A stretch of 64,000 nucleotides of DNA, from the NCBI RefSeq assembly GCF_014235845.1, contig NZ_JACJUQ010000002.1, forward strand, positions 1-64,000, given 5' to 3'. Every line of letters starts with the position of its first letter. Within the stretch, counting starts at the first letter, position 1. Shown here in pieces: positions 23,768-33,106 of the stretch. Made by a program: the position numbers and the translations under genes. Under the pieces are notes generated by a model that saw only the letters and a list, made by a program, of their open reading frames with translations, did no database searches and was not told the origin of the DNA. The DNA comes from Pontivivens nitratireducens. GTDB taxonomy: Bacteria; Pseudomonadota; Alphaproteobacteria; Rhodobacterales; Rhodobacteraceae.

Positions 23768-25119
23768 GCACCGACCCCCGTCTGGTTTGTGACGATCTCT
23801 AGCCGCCCCCCATGGGCGCGCGTGACCTCATCCGCGATGGTCAATCCGAGACCGGAACCGACGATGTCCCCGACATTGGCGCCACGGGTGTAACGGGTCT
23901 TGAGCCGGGTCAGATCGGCATCGCCGAAGCCGCGCCCCTCGTCCTGAATCGACACTTTCAGATCGAAGCCCTGTTCGACCCGCACGACGATCCGGCTGTC
24001 CTCGGGCGAATATTTGATCGCATTGTCGAGCAGGTTTTGCAAAGCCGCCTGCAGCAGGATGCCGTCCCCCCGCGCGGGGATCGGTTCGTCCGGCAGATCG
24101 CGCACGATCTGGATATCCTTCAGGTCGGCGGTCGCCCCCAACCTGTCGCAGACCTCACCTATCAACGCACACATGTCCAGCCTATCGCCAGCCAGCGTAT
24201 CGGTGCGAAACTTGACCATCGCGTGATCCAGCATCTGCCCGGCGGAGCGGGCGCTTTCGTCGATGGCGCGAATCATTTCCCTCATGGCGCGCCGATGTTC
24301 GGGCTTGTTGAGCTTGCGATGCGTGATTTCCGCCTGCGCGCGTACCGTCGCCAGCGGAGTGCGGACCCGGTGAGCCGCCTCGGCGATGAAATCCTCGTTG
24401 CGCAACAGCGATGCACGCAGACGCGCCATGAAGGAATTGAGCGCGTTCACCAGAGGCATCAGTTCGGCCGGAGTATCCGCCGTGACGGGCCGCAGGTCAT
24501 GGGGGCCGCGCCGCGCTACCGCTCCGGTCAGGCGCTCGATCGGGGCCAGTGCGGCGGATGCGGCCCACAGGCTCAACCCCGTGGCCACCAGAAAAAACCC
24601 GGCCCCGACCCCCATCGCCGTGGTGGTGATCGTGCGTGAGGTCTGCTCCAGCCCCAGCCGGGTCTGTGCGACGGTGACGATGATGTCGCGCGCGGACGTG
24701 CCCGTTCCCACGGGGCGCACGACGGACACCGCGCGCACCTGATCGCCGCGATAATCGAACGTGGCGAAGGCGGGCTGCCCCCGTTGCGGCGTGCGATCCG
24801 GCAGCGGCAGATCGTCATAGCCTGTCAGCGTGCCGTCACCGGTAAAGACACGGTAGAATACGCGATCCTCGCTCAACGTGCCCAGCATCGACAGCGCCGA
24901 ATAGGGCAGGTCGAGCATCACGTTGCTGCCCTCGGAACGAAGCGAATCCGCGATCGCGGTGGCGGAGGCGGACAGAATGTCGTCCTGCGTGCTCTCGGCA
25001 GCCTGTTCCGCCACACTGCGCACGATCACGAAAAAGGCCACCGACAGGATTGCCGCCACCATGGCGAGTTGAAAAAAGAGCCTTTGCCGGATCGAACCGG
25101 TGACGGTTGGAGCCCTCAC
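23737..25119 (-). CDS. tctE: Sensor histidine kinase TctE-like
   Basis: 460 residues. Two membrane segments (about 13-33 and 163-185) frame a periplasmic 2CSK-type sensor region. Then come the HAMP-like linker, the H box FIAEAAHRVRTPLATVRAQA (phospho-acceptor His), N box NLLDNAIKYS, G1 DEGRGFG and G2 GSGLGLTIA. It phosphorylates the response regulator whose stop overlaps its start by 4 bases. The binding protein encoded downstream may present ligand to its periplasmic domain. Such kinases control tricarboxylate transporter genes, and tctCBA lies just across the divergent promoter. Confidence 0.88.
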   Translation of the reverse strand: MRAPTVTGSIRQRLFFQLAMVAAILSVAFFVIVRSVAEQAAESTQDDILSASATAIADSLRSEGSNVMLDLPYSALSMLGTLSEDRVFYRVFTGDGTLTGYDDLPLPDRTPQRGQPAFATFDYRGDQVRAVSVVRPVGTGTSARDIIVTVAQTRLGLEQTSRTITTTAMGVGAGFFLVATGLSLWAASAALAPIERLTGAVARRGPHDLRPVTADTPAELMPLVNALNSFMARLRASLLRNEDFIAEAAHRVRTPLATVRAQAEITHRKLNKPEHRRAMREMIRAIDESARSAGQMLDHAMVKFRTDTLAGDRLDMCALIGEVCDRLGATADLKDIQIVRDLPDEPIPARGDGILLQAALQNLLDNAIKYSPEDSRIVVRVEQGFDLKVSIQDEGRGFGDADLTRLKTRYTRGANVGDIVGSGLGLTIADEVTRAHGGRLEIVTNQTGVGACISLILPRI

Positions 25120-25781
25120 ACAGGGACCATCCGGTAGCCGAGGCCGCGAACCGTCTCGATCCGGGTGTCGGAACCGTCCAGCCGCTTGCGAAGACGCGCG
25201 ACATAAACCTCGATCGCGTTTTCCGAAGCCTCGTCCGAGAGGGAGAACATCCGGTCGAGCAGGTGGGACTTTGAAAACACATGGCCCGGCGCCTTGAAGA
25301 ACACTTCGAGCAAGCGCAGCTCACGATTGCGCAGGGCGATGGTCTGCCCGTCGAACGACAGTTCGGCGGTGGTGCAGTCCAGGGTCGTGCCGCCAATGCT
25401 GATCCGGTTGTCGGTCGCGCGGCCCTGACGGCGCATCACGGCGCGGCACCGGGCCTCCAGTTCGGAAAAATCGAACGGCTTGGTGATGTAATCGTCCGCG
25501 CCGAGGTCCAGCAGGCTGACCCGATCCGACACGGCGGAGCGCGCGGTGATGACGATCACGGGGCAGCGGTCGCTGACGTTCTGCTGGCTTTTCAGCAGAG
25601 CCCGCCCGTCGCCGTCGGGCAGCATGATGTCGAGCAGCATCAGATCGTATTGCGCCACATCCAGGCAGGCCTGCGCCGCGTCCAGCGTTCCCGCATGATC
25701 CACCGCATGACCGTCGAGGCGCAACCGCTCGACTATGGCGCTGGCCAGCTTTGCATTATCCTCGATCAGCAAGAATCGCAT
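25116..25781 (-). CDS. tctD: OmpR-family response regulator TctD-like
   Basis: 221 residues. Receiver domain 1-118 with acidic pocket EDN (8-10), phospho-acceptor D51 in DLMLLDIMLPDGDGR, T/S in VIVITARS, and Lys in YITKPFDFSEL. The winged-helix DNA-binding domain covers about 125-220 (LRNRELRLLEVFFKAPGHVF, ending TVRGLGYRMVP). It should activate the divergent tctCBA operon; a tandem direct repeat suited to a dimeric OmpR-family regulator lies 20-41 bases upstream of its own start and 58-79 upstream of tctC. Confidence 0.9.
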   Translation of the reverse strand: MRFLLIEDNAKLASAIVERLRLDGHAVDHAGTLDAAQACLDVAQYDLMLLDIMLPDGDGRALLKSQQNVSDRCPVIVITARSAVSDRVSLLDLGADDYITKPFDFSELEARCRAVMRRQGRATDNRISIGGTTLDCTTAELSFDGQTIALRNRELRLLEVFFKAPGHVFSKSHLLDRMFSLSDEASENAIEVYVARLRKRLDGSDTRIETVRGLGYRMVPV

Positions 25782-25801
25782 GGTTCACTTTTTTGGCCAG
25801 C

Positions 25802-25823
25802 GTGACAGGTTGGTGTCAGGTTG
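25802..25823 (+). promoter_or_regulatory. Tandem 11-mer, candidate TctD operator
   Basis: GTGACAGGTTG is followed directly by GTGTCAGGTTG, ten of eleven bases identical. Head-to-tail repeats of 10-11 bp are the binding pattern of OmpR-family dimers. It lies in the divergent tctD/tctC region; TTATAA at 25852-25857 could be the tctC -10 element, with no good -35, as expected for an activated promoter. Confidence 0.55.
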
Positions 25824-25880
25824 AAGGGGTCTCAGTCCAGCATTGGCATTCTTATAAGCCAAGTCAAATGGGAGGATCAC

Positions 25881-26849
25881 ATGACAAACCGTCTGTTCAA
25901 GGCGTTCGTTGCGAGTGCCGTTCTGGGATTCGCAGCCCCCGTTGCCGCCACGGCGGCGGAGTGCATTGCACCCGCAAACCCCGGCGGCGGCTGGGATTTC
26001 ACATGCCGTCAGATCGGCAAGATCATGTTCGATATCGGCGCGGTCGATCAGCCGGTGCAGGTCACCAACATGGCCGGGGCCGGCGGTGGTCTGGCCTATA
26101 GCCACGTGGTGAACGAGCGGAACGACGATGCCGATGTCATCATCGCGGCATCCTCTGCCACCACGACACGTCTGGCGCAAAACGCCTATGCCGGTGCCAC
26201 GGCCGATCAGGTTCGTTTCGTCGGGGCCATCGGTGCCGATCCGGGTGTGATCGTCGTCGCCGCCGACAGTGAGTATCAGACGCTGGACGATCTGGTTTCC
26301 GCAATTCAGGCCGATCCCGGCTCCGTCGCGTTTGCCGGTGGGTCTGCCGTGGGTGGCTTTGACCATCTCAAGCCTCTGATGATCCTTCAGCGCGCCGGAT
26401 TCGACGACATCCGCGCCGTGAAATATATCGGTGTGGACGGTGGCGCGGATGCGATCACCCAGACGGTCGGCGGTTTCACGCAGGCCATGACCGGCGATAT
26501 GTCCGAAATCGTCGGCTTCCTTCAAACAGACGAGATCCGCGTGCTGGCCGTCCTGACCGAGGAACGCGTGCCCGGCTTCGAGGATATCCCGACCGCGCGT
26601 GAGCAGGGCTACGATGTCGTCGCCGTCAACTGGCGCGGGCTGTACGTGCCGCGCGGTATCTCGGATGAGGAATTCGCAAGCTGGGCCGACAAGCTTCAGC
26701 AAGTGGCGGATTCGGATGAGTGGGTCGAGGCGATGGCCGCGAACGGACTGGCGCCGTTCACCATGGTGGGCGATCAGTTCCAGTCCTATGTCGATGGCCT
26801 GGTGGTTGAGATCAACACGCTCAGCCGGGAAATCGGAGTGATCCAGTAA
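25881..26849 (+). CDS. tctC: Tripartite tricarboxylate transporter substrate-binding protein TctC
   Basis: 322 residues from ATG 25881, preceded by GGAGGATC. An export signal (KAFVASAVLGFAAPVAATAA) leads to a Bug-family binding protein: ECIAPANPGGGWDFTCRQIG, VTNMAGAGGGLAYSHVV, and FVGAIGADPGVIVVAADS are characteristic. It captures a carboxylate in the periplasm for the TctAB membrane complex. The stop overlaps tctB by one base. The upstream ATG at 25821 would place the signal peptide internally and is rejected. Confidence 0.92.
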   Translation: MTNRLFKAFVASAVLGFAAPVAATAAECIAPANPGGGWDFTCRQIGKIMFDIGAVDQPVQVTNMAGAGGGLAYSHVVNERNDDADVIIAASSATTTRLAQNAYAGATADQVRFVGAIGADPGVIVVAADSEYQTLDDLVSAIQADPGSVAFAGGSAVGGFDHLKPLMILQRAGFDDIRAVKYIGVDGGADAITQTVGGFTQAMTGDMSEIVGFLQTDEIRVLAVLTEERVPGFEDIPTAREQGYDVVAVNWRGLYVPRGISDEEFASWADKLQQVADSDEWVEAMAANGLAPFTMVGDQFQSYVDGLVVEINTLSREIGVIQ

Positions 26850-27286
26850 TGGCCTCAGACCGTATTTTCGGTCTGGTGGCACTCTTCGTGGCGCTCGCCT
26901 ATATCGCGAGCGCCACACAGATCCAGACCAGTTTCCTGGCAGATCCCGTCGGTCCCAGAGCCTTCCCCATTCTGGTGGGTGCGGTCGCGGCGTTGAGCGC
27001 GCTGGCCATGATCGTGCGCCCCGATCCCGATCCGGCATGGCCGACAGGTCGCACATGGGTTTCGCTGGTCGTCGCGGTGCTGGTTCTGGTCGGCTATGCC
27101 TATACGCTCAAACCCCTCGGCTTCATCGTGCCCACCGCCATCGCGGCTGGCGTGTTGAGCTATCAGCTATCGCCCCGGCCCGTTGCGGCCGCCGTTACCG
27201 GTGTCGCCCTGTCGGTCGGGCTGTTCGTCCTGTTTCGCTATGCGCTGGGTCTCGGCCTGATTCCGCTGCCGAAGGGATTGTTCTGA
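26849..27286 (+). CDS. tctB: Tripartite tricarboxylate transporter small membrane subunit TctB
   Basis: 145 residues with four predicted membrane segments (about 6-24, 34-53, 70-88, 100-140) and the family opening DRIFGLVALFVALAYIASA and FLADPVGPRAFPILVGA. It pairs with TctA in the inner membrane. ATG overlaps the tctC stop by one base (TAATG). Confidence 0.92.
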   Translation: MASDRIFGLVALFVALAYIASATQIQTSFLADPVGPRAFPILVGAVAALSALAMIVRPDPDPAWPTGRTWVSLVVAVLVLVGYAYTLKPLGFIVPTAIAAGVLSYQLSPRPVAAAVTGVALSVGLFVLFRYALGLGLIPLPKGLF

Positions 27287-27287
27287 C

Positions 27288-28793
27288 ATGGACATTCTTG
27301 CCAACCTTGCGCTCGGCTTCTCGGTCGCACTGACGCCTTACACGCTGATGCTGGCGGTTATCGGCTGTTTTCTGGGCACGATCATTGGTGCCCTGCCAGG
27401 GCTGGGCCCGTCGAACGGTGTGGCGATCCTGATTCCAATCACCTTCACGCTGGGCCTGGACGCGACGCAGGCGCTGGTGCTGATGACGGCGGTCTACTAT
27501 GGCGCGATGTACGGGGGGCGGATCAGCTCGATCCTGCTCAACATTCCGGGCGACGAGCCTGCGCTGATGACCACGCTGGACGGCTATCCCATGGCCAAGG
27601 CGGGCAGGGCGGGCGATGCGCTGGTCCTGTCGGGCGTCGCCTCCTTCGTCGGAGCGCTGCTGGCGACCATCGGCCTGATGCTGCTGGCCCCGATGCTGGC
27701 CCGCGTGGCCTATCTGTTCGGGCCATCCGAATATTTCGCGCTGTATCTGCTGGCGTTCTGCACGCTGGGGGGTATGGCATCGAACAATCAGGCCAAGGCT
27801 GCGCTGGCCTCCTGCATCGGTCTGGGCATCGCGATGATCGGCGTGGACAACAATTCGGGCCTGCCGCGCCTGACGGGGGGCAATCTGCATCTGATGGACG
27901 GGATCGACTTCCTCGTCGCCATCGTGGGTCTGTTCGCCATTGCCGAGGTCTTCTTTTTTATCGAGAGCCACGGCAAGGGATCGTCCATCGGGGTGAAGCT
28001 GGAAAAGGTCCGCATCCCGTGGAAGGACATTCGTGAAACGACGCCGACCATGCTGCGATCCTCGGGTGTGGGCTTCATCGCGGGTATCCTGCCGGGGGCG
28101 GGCGCATCGCTGGGATCGTTCCTGACCTACATGGTCGAGAAATCCATCGCCGGACCCAAGGGCGGGTTCGGAACCGGCGTGGCCAAGGGCGTCGCCGCCC
28201 CCGAGGCAGGCAACAACGCCGCCGCAGGCGGGGCGCTGGTGCCGATGCTGACGCTGGGCGTTCCGGGGTCGGGCACGACTGCGGTGCTTCTGGCGCTGCT
28301 GATGACGCTGAACATCACACCCGGCCCGACCCTGTTCACGGACCGGCCGGAGGTCGTCTGGGGCCTCATCGCCTCCTTGCTGATCGCCAATTTCGTGCTG
28401 TTGCTGATGAACGTGCCGATGGTGAAGATCTTCGTGAAGATCCTGATGGTCCCGGCCTGGGTGCTGCTGCCGGGGGTGACGATGATCTCGTTCGTCGGAA
28501 TATACTCGCTGTCCGGCAGCTATTTCGACCTGCTGCTGATGATCGGGTTCGGGGGGCTGGGATATATCCTGCGCAAGCTTGATATCCCGACGGTTCCGGT
28601 GATCCTGGGCATCCTGCTGGGCGGAAACATGGAAAATGCGCTGCGCCGGGCGATGGTCCTGTCCGACGGCGACATGACGTATCTGTTCTCCAGCCCGATC
28701 TCGATCGGGTTGTGGGTCGCGGCAATCGCGGGGTTCATCGCGCCGATGTTCCTGCGCGGCGTGCTGCGCAAACCGCAGGCGGTGACGGACTGA
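27288..28793 (+). CDS. tctA: Tripartite tricarboxylate transporter large permease TctA
   Basis: 501 residues, about 11-12 membrane segments. Family motifs are clear: GTIIGALPGLGPSNGVAILIP, MYGGRISSILLNIPGDEPA, and the second repeat GFIAGILPGAGASLGSFLTY with GVAAPEAGNNAAAGGALVPM and LTLGVPGSGTTAVLL. It forms the transport channel driven by the ion gradient. It begins 2 bases after the tctB stop; its stop overlaps the next start (TGATG), tying transport to the AtuA-like gene. Confidence 0.95.
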   Translation: MDILANLALGFSVALTPYTLMLAVIGCFLGTIIGALPGLGPSNGVAILIPITFTLGLDATQALVLMTAVYYGAMYGGRISSILLNIPGDEPALMTTLDGYPMAKAGRAGDALVLSGVASFVGALLATIGLMLLAPMLARVAYLFGPSEYFALYLLAFCTLGGMASNNQAKAALASCIGLGIAMIGVDNNSGLPRLTGGNLHLMDGIDFLVAIVGLFAIAEVFFFIESHGKGSSIGVKLEKVRIPWKDIRETTPTMLRSSGVGFIAGILPGAGASLGSFLTYMVEKSIAGPKGGFGTGVAKGVAAPEAGNNAAAGGALVPMLTLGVPGSGTTAVLLALLMTLNITPGPTLFTDRPEVVWGLIASLLIANFVLLLMNVPMVKIFVKILMVPAWVLLPGVTMISFVGIYSLSGSYFDLLLMIGFGGLGYILRKLDIPTVPVILGILLGGNMENALRRAMVLSDGDMTYLFSSPISIGLWVAAIAGFIAPMFLRGVLRKPQAVTD

Positions 28794-30139
28794 TGGTGCG
28801 TGTTCTCATACCATCCGGCGCGCTGGGTCTGGGCTATGACCGGGCGGCCCTCGCACGTGGGATTGCGATGCGGCCCGACATCATCGCGATCGACGGCGGC
28901 TCCACTGACAGCGGTCCGCATTATCTGGGCACGGGCACGTCGAAATATTCGCGCAATTCCACAAAGGCGGAGTGGCGCGAATTGATGGCCGCACGTGCCG
29001 AGGCCGGGGCGCCGCTGGTGATCGGAACCGCCGGAACCTGCGGTGCGGACGACGCGGTGGACTGGCTGGTCGATATAACGCGGGAGATCGCTGCCGAAAC
29101 AGACAGCAAGCTGAAGATCGCCGTGCTCAAGAGCGGTCAGGATGCGGAAATTCTCAAATCGGCGCTGAAGGCGGGACGCATCGCGCCCCTGCCGCCCGCT
29201 TCCGCTCTCGACGCGGATGTGCTGGATGCCTGCACCAATATCGTCGCACTGGCGGGGGCGGAGCAGATCGCCGCCGCTTTGCAGACCGGCGCGGATATCG
29301 TCATTGCGGGGCGCACGACGGACACGGCGATCATCGCGGCATTGCCCTTGCAACGGGGCTGCCATCCCGGTGGCGCGTGGCACGGGGCCAAGATCGGGGA
29401 GTGTGGCGCGCTGGCGACCACCCATCCCAATTCCGGCACGATCCTGATAGATTTCGACGAAACCGGCTTTACCATGCAGCCGATGGGCGAAGGGGTGCGC
29501 GCCACGCCGCACACCGTGTCCGCCCACATGCTGTATGAGAACAGCGATCCGATCCGACTGTTTGAGCCGGGCGGATATCTCGACGTCAGCGATGCCGTCT
29601 ATACCGCGTGTGACGACCGATCCGTCCGGGTCGAGGGCAGCGCCTGGGTTCCCGGTCCCTATACCGTGAAGCTGGAGGGCGCGTGTCGCAGTGGGTTCCA
29701 GACGGTCAGTATCGCGCTGATCCGCGATCCCCGATATGTCGCGAATATCCGCAGTTGGTGCGACGACATCGTGGTCAAGTGCACAGCAAAGGCGAAGGCC
29801 CGCGTAGAAGGCGATTTCGGCATTGAGCTGCGCATTATCGGCCTGGATTCCACGCTCGGTCCGCTCGACACTGCGGCAAAATCCGGGACGGAGGTCGGAG
29901 TGATGGGCATCGTCACCGCCGGAACCGAGGCACTGTCGATGGAAGTCGCCAAGATGCTGAACCCCTACCTGTTGCACCACCCGCTGAGCGAGGATGAGGA
30001 AATGCCGACCTTCGCCTTTCCGTTCTCACCGCCCGAAATGCCGCGCGGCGCGATACATGAGTTCTGCCTGAACCACATACTGTCGCTGGACGATCCGATG
30101 GAAGCCTTCCATCTGGACGTCATCGAGGTGGGCGCATGA
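28793..30139 (+). CDS. AtuA-like (DUF1446) acyclic terpene utilization family protein
   Basis: 448 residues from ATG 28793. The sequence has family features such as AIDGGSTDSGPHYLGTGTSK, GTAGTCGADDAVDWLVDI, ADIVIAGRTTDTAI and GVRATPHTVSAHMLYENSDP. AtuA was named for citronellol/geraniol breakdown in Pseudomonas, but many homologues sit with transport and organic-acid genes and their reaction is not established. The gene is translationally coupled to tctA and overlaps the DUF4387 gene by 4 bases, so it likely processes the imported carboxylate or its CoA ester. Substrate unknown. Confidence 0.85.
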   Translation: MVRVLIPSGALGLGYDRAALARGIAMRPDIIAIDGGSTDSGPHYLGTGTSKYSRNSTKAEWRELMAARAEAGAPLVIGTAGTCGADDAVDWLVDITREIAAETDSKLKIAVLKSGQDAEILKSALKAGRIAPLPPASALDADVLDACTNIVALAGAEQIAAALQTGADIVIAGRTTDTAIIAALPLQRGCHPGGAWHGAKIGECGALATTHPNSGTILIDFDETGFTMQPMGEGVRATPHTVSAHMLYENSDPIRLFEPGGYLDVSDAVYTACDDRSVRVEGSAWVPGPYTVKLEGACRSGFQTVSIALIRDPRYVANIRSWCDDIVVKCTAKAKARVEGDFGIELRIIGLDSTLGPLDTAAKSGTEVGVMGIVTAGTEALSMEVAKMLNPYLLHHPLSEDEEMPTFAFPFSPPEMPRGAIHEFCLNHILSLDDPMEAFHLDVIEVGA

Positions 30140-30435
30140 GCACGGTCGGGGACATCGCTCACAAGGTCCGGTCGAAGAATGCCGGCCCGTTCTGGCTGAC
30201 TGTGGATGTGTTCTGCGGCACGCCCGATGCCTTTGCCCGGATCAGTCAGGGGTTGGACAGTGCGGATGTGGCGGCAGCCTTGCAGGTCGATCCCGGGGTT
30301 CTGAAACGTTTCGATCTGGCAAATCTGAACGTCGTCAAGTTCAGCGCGCCGCGCCCGGCCATTCAGGGTACGCGTGCGGATCGCGACATGCACGGCGCGT
30401 CCTTTGCGGTGCTGATCGCGGAATTGCCGCTTTGA
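30136..30435 (+). CDS. DUF4387-family protein, partner of the AtuA-like protein
   Basis: 99 residues. The pattern VGDIAHKVRSKNAGPFWLTV, then DVFC, LKRFDLANLNVVKFSAPRPA and the ending ASFAVLIAELPL is the DUF4387 signature. This family is nearly always next to an AtuA-like gene, sometimes fused to it, suggesting a two-subunit enzyme. It overlaps that gene by 4 bases and ends the tct operon. No catalytic role has been assigned to my knowledge. Confidence 0.85.
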   Translation: MSTVGDIAHKVRSKNAGPFWLTVDVFCGTPDAFARISQGLDSADVAAALQVDPGVLKRFDLANLNVVKFSAPRPAIQGTRADRDMHGASFAVLIAELPL

Positions 30436-30485
30436 CAGTTTGAGCAAGCCGCCCCTGCACAGAAGTGAGGGGGCGGCGTCACGAT

Positions 30486-32444
30486 TCAGCGCTTGTCGCG
30501 CTTCTTGAAGCCGGGACCGCCTGCGCGGAATTTTGCTCCGGGGCGGCCGGGGGGCTTGCCCTCGGCGGCGGCAGCGGCAGCGCGGGCCTTGTTTTTCTTG
30601 GAGTTAGGTTTTCCGACCGGGGTGCCGCTCGGCTTTGCGGGCTTGCTGCCACGCGCGGCCTCGGCCCGGCGGCGTTCCTCGGGTTTCGGCTTGCGCTGGC
30701 GCGGGGCGGGGGCGTCGTTCCAGTCGGTCGGCTTGGCATCCACGGCGACCTGCGGTTCCTCGCGGGGGGCACGCTCCGCACGGGGGGCACTTTCCGTCCG
30801 GGGGGCGTCAGGGTCGTATTTCGGGCGGGGGGGACGCGGCGCACGTTGCGGGCGGGCGCCCAGATCCGGGGCGCCGTCCAGCTTCGAGACCTTGGTCCCG
30901 CCCTCGACCGTCATGCCGGATCCCAGAGCGTTCATGAATTTCGAAACGCTGGATTGGCGCACCTCGACATAGGACTGGTCCTGCTGGATGCGGATCGCAC
31001 CGATATCGTTCTTGGTCAGATCGCCCGCCTTGCACAGCATCGGCAACAGGCGGCGCGGCTCGGCCCCGGCGGCACGACCGCCCGCAATGGCGAACCAGGT
31101 GCTGGGGCCGAAGGCCTCACGCGGTTGACGTGGCGCGTCGATGCCCGCCGCGCTCAGTTCCTCGGGCGCGGACTGCCGTTCGCGGTACAGGCGCAGATAG
31201 GCGGCCGCGATCTGATCGGGATCGTAGCTGGAGGTCAGGGTCGCGACCATCTCCGCCTCGTTTTCCTGGATCGGTTCGCGCCATGCGTCGGAGCCCAGCA
31301 TCCGCTCCTCATCCTTGGCGATCACGGCCTCGGCGGAGGGGGCCTCACCCCACTGGGCGTTCAGGCGGGCGAATTTCAGGATACGCTCGGCCTTGCGGCG
31401 ATCCTTGGGGGTGACGATCAGGGCGCTGGTGCCCTTGCGCCCGGCGCGACCCGTCCGGCCCGACCTGTGCAGCAACGTCTCATGGTTCGAGGGCAGTTCG
31501 GCGTGCACGACCAGTTCCAGATTGGGCAGGTCGATGCCGCGTGCGGCCACGTCCGTCGCCACACAGACCTTTGCCCGCCCGTCACGCATCGCCTGCAAGG
31601 CATGGCTGCGCTCATTCTGCGACAACTCACCCGACAGGGATACGACGGAAAAACCACGATTGGACAGGCGCGTCGTCAGGCGGTTCACCACGACGCGGGT
31701 GTTGGCAAAGACGATGGCGCTGGGCGCCTCGTAATAGCGCAGCACGTTGATGACGGCGTTTTCCGCATCGCGCTGACCCACGCTCATCGCGTGATAGGTG
31801 ATGTCGGCGTGCTGCGAACGTTCGGCCAGCGTGGTGACGCGCACCGCGTCCTTCTGATAGCGCTTGGCCAGCTCACCGATCGCCTTGGGCACGGTGGCGG
31901 AGAACATCAGCGTGCGGCGATCCTCGGGGGCGTGCTCCAGAATGAACTCCAGATCGTCGCGGAAGCCGAGGTCGAGCATCTCGTCTGCCTCATCCATCAC
32001 CACGGCACGCGCCGCGCTCAGATCAATGGAGCCGCGCTGGATGTGGTCGCGCAGACGTCCCGGCGTGGCGACGACGATATGCGCACCACGCGACAGGGCG
32101 CGACGCTCATCGCGCATGTCCATGCCGCCGACGCAGGACGCCATAACCACGTTGGCCTTCTCGTACACCCAGGCCAACTCACGCTTGACCTGCAAGGCCA
32201 GCTCGCGGGTCGGGGCGATGATCAGGGCCAGCGGGGCCTGCGCCTGATCGAAGGTTTCAGCCTCGCCCAGTAGGGTCGGGGCAAGGGCGAGCGCGAAGCC
32301 CACCGTCTTTCCCGATCCGGTCTGGGCGGAGACGAGCAGATCCGCGCCCTCCAGCTCGGGTTTGGTCACGGCCTCCTGAACGGGGGTCAAATCTGTATAG
32401 CCGCGCTGTTCCAGCGCATCGGCAAGAGCTTGTTTCACGAGCAT
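30486..32444 (-). CDS. DEAD-box ATP-dependent RNA helicase
   Basis: 652 residues. SF2 helicase core with Q motif (YTDLTPVQEAV), motif I AQTGSGKT, Ia PTRELALQV, motif II DEAD (VVMDEADEMLDLGF), motif III SAT, V ATDVAARGIDLP and VI HRSGRTGRAGR. A DbpA-like RNA-binding region follows at about 470-545 (FAIAGGRAAGAEPRRLLPML, IGAIRIQQDQSYVEV). The last 100 residues are a Lys/Arg/Pro-rich tail that probably binds RNA. This is the CsdA/DeaD-like class acting in ribosome assembly or RNA decay, often cold-inducible. Monocistronic; convergent with the tct operon. Confidence 0.92.
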   Translation of the reverse strand: MLVKQALADALEQRGYTDLTPVQEAVTKPELEGADLLVSAQTGSGKTVGFALALAPTLLGEAETFDQAQAPLALIIAPTRELALQVKRELAWVYEKANVVMASCVGGMDMRDERRALSRGAHIVVATPGRLRDHIQRGSIDLSAARAVVMDEADEMLDLGFRDDLEFILEHAPEDRRTLMFSATVPKAIGELAKRYQKDAVRVTTLAERSQHADITYHAMSVGQRDAENAVINVLRYYEAPSAIVFANTRVVVNRLTTRLSNRGFSVVSLSGELSQNERSHALQAMRDGRAKVCVATDVAARGIDLPNLELVVHAELPSNHETLLHRSGRTGRAGRKGTSALIVTPKDRRKAERILKFARLNAQWGEAPSAEAVIAKDEERMLGSDAWREPIQENEAEMVATLTSSYDPDQIAAAYLRLYRERQSAPEELSAAGIDAPRQPREAFGPSTWFAIAGGRAAGAEPRRLLPMLCKAGDLTKNDIGAIRIQQDQSYVEVRQSSVSKFMNALGSGMTVEGGTKVSKLDGAPDLGARPQRAPRPPRPKYDPDAPRTESAPRAERAPREEPQVAVDAKPTDWNDAPAPRQRKPKPEERRRAEAARGSKPAKPSGTPVGKPNSKKNKARAAAAAAEGKPPGRPGAKFRAGGPGFKKRDKR

Positions 32445-32656
32445 TCTCTCAATTTTATCGACGCAGAGGTCGGGATGAAGGCGGGGCGTCAGCCCCTCAC
32501 GCTTTCACCCGGACGCCGCACCCCAGAGAGCAGCTTGGACAGGCAAAACGATACCAAAGCAGGTGCACTATGCGCTCAGGCCGCGCTTGTCGAGAGGGCG
32601 TGCCCCCGATTACGTGACGTGCCCGGCAATTTCACCTGCGTTGTCGGACGGGGAGT
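32445..32656. other. Intergenic region upstream of the DEAD-box helicase gene
   Basis: About 210 bases between cueR and the helicase gene. It should contain the helicase 5' leader; cold-shock-type helicase genes often have long leaders. I see no clear hairpin, RNA family or gene. Confidence 0.4.
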
Positions 32657-33106
32657 TCAAGCTTTGACGCGGGGCGGCCGGGGTGGTGACGCCTGCGATG
32701 CAGCGTCCGGGCCCCGGCGGTCCGGCTGTGCCAGATCGGTCAGAATCGGGCAGTCGGACCTGTCGTCCCCCGCGCATTCCGTCACCAGAACGGAGAGGGT
32801 GTCGCGCATTGCCGTCAAATCCGCGATCTTTTCCTCGATGTGTTCCAGATGCTCCAGGGCGAGGGCGCGCACGTCTGCGCTCGCCCTGCTCTTGTTCTGC
32901 CACAGTGCCAGCAGGGTGCGGCACTGCTCGATCGTGAATCCCAGCGCCCGTGCCCGCGCCACGAAGGCCAGGTTGTGCAAGTCCACCGTGGCGAACCGAC
33001 GGTATCCGTTTTGATCGCGTGCGGGTTTGACCAGCCCGATTTCCTCGTAATAGCGCAAGGTCTTGGCAGGCAGTCCTGTCGCCTCGGCGGCTTGTCCGAT
33101 GTTCAT
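32657..33106 (-). CDS. cueR: Cu(I)-responsive MerR-family regulator CueR
   Basis: 149 residues. MerR winged helix at the N-terminus ([24 protein letters not shown]), dimerisation helix, and the metal-binding loop CAGDDRSDC, a C-x7-C arrangement as in CueR. The C-terminal 25 residues are a Pro/Arg-rich extension. It activates copA at a promoter with an over-long spacer when Cu(I) binds; that promoter is seen upstream of copA. ATG overlaps the copA stop (ATGA), so the regulator is made from the operon it controls. Confidence 0.92.
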   Translation of the reverse strand: MNIGQAAEATGLPAKTLRYYEEIGLVKPARDQNGYRRFATVDLHNLAFVARARALGFTIEQCRTLLALWQNKSRASADVRALALEHLEHIEEKIADLTAMRDTLSVLVTECAGDDRSDCPILTDLAQPDRRGPDAASQASPPRPPRVKA

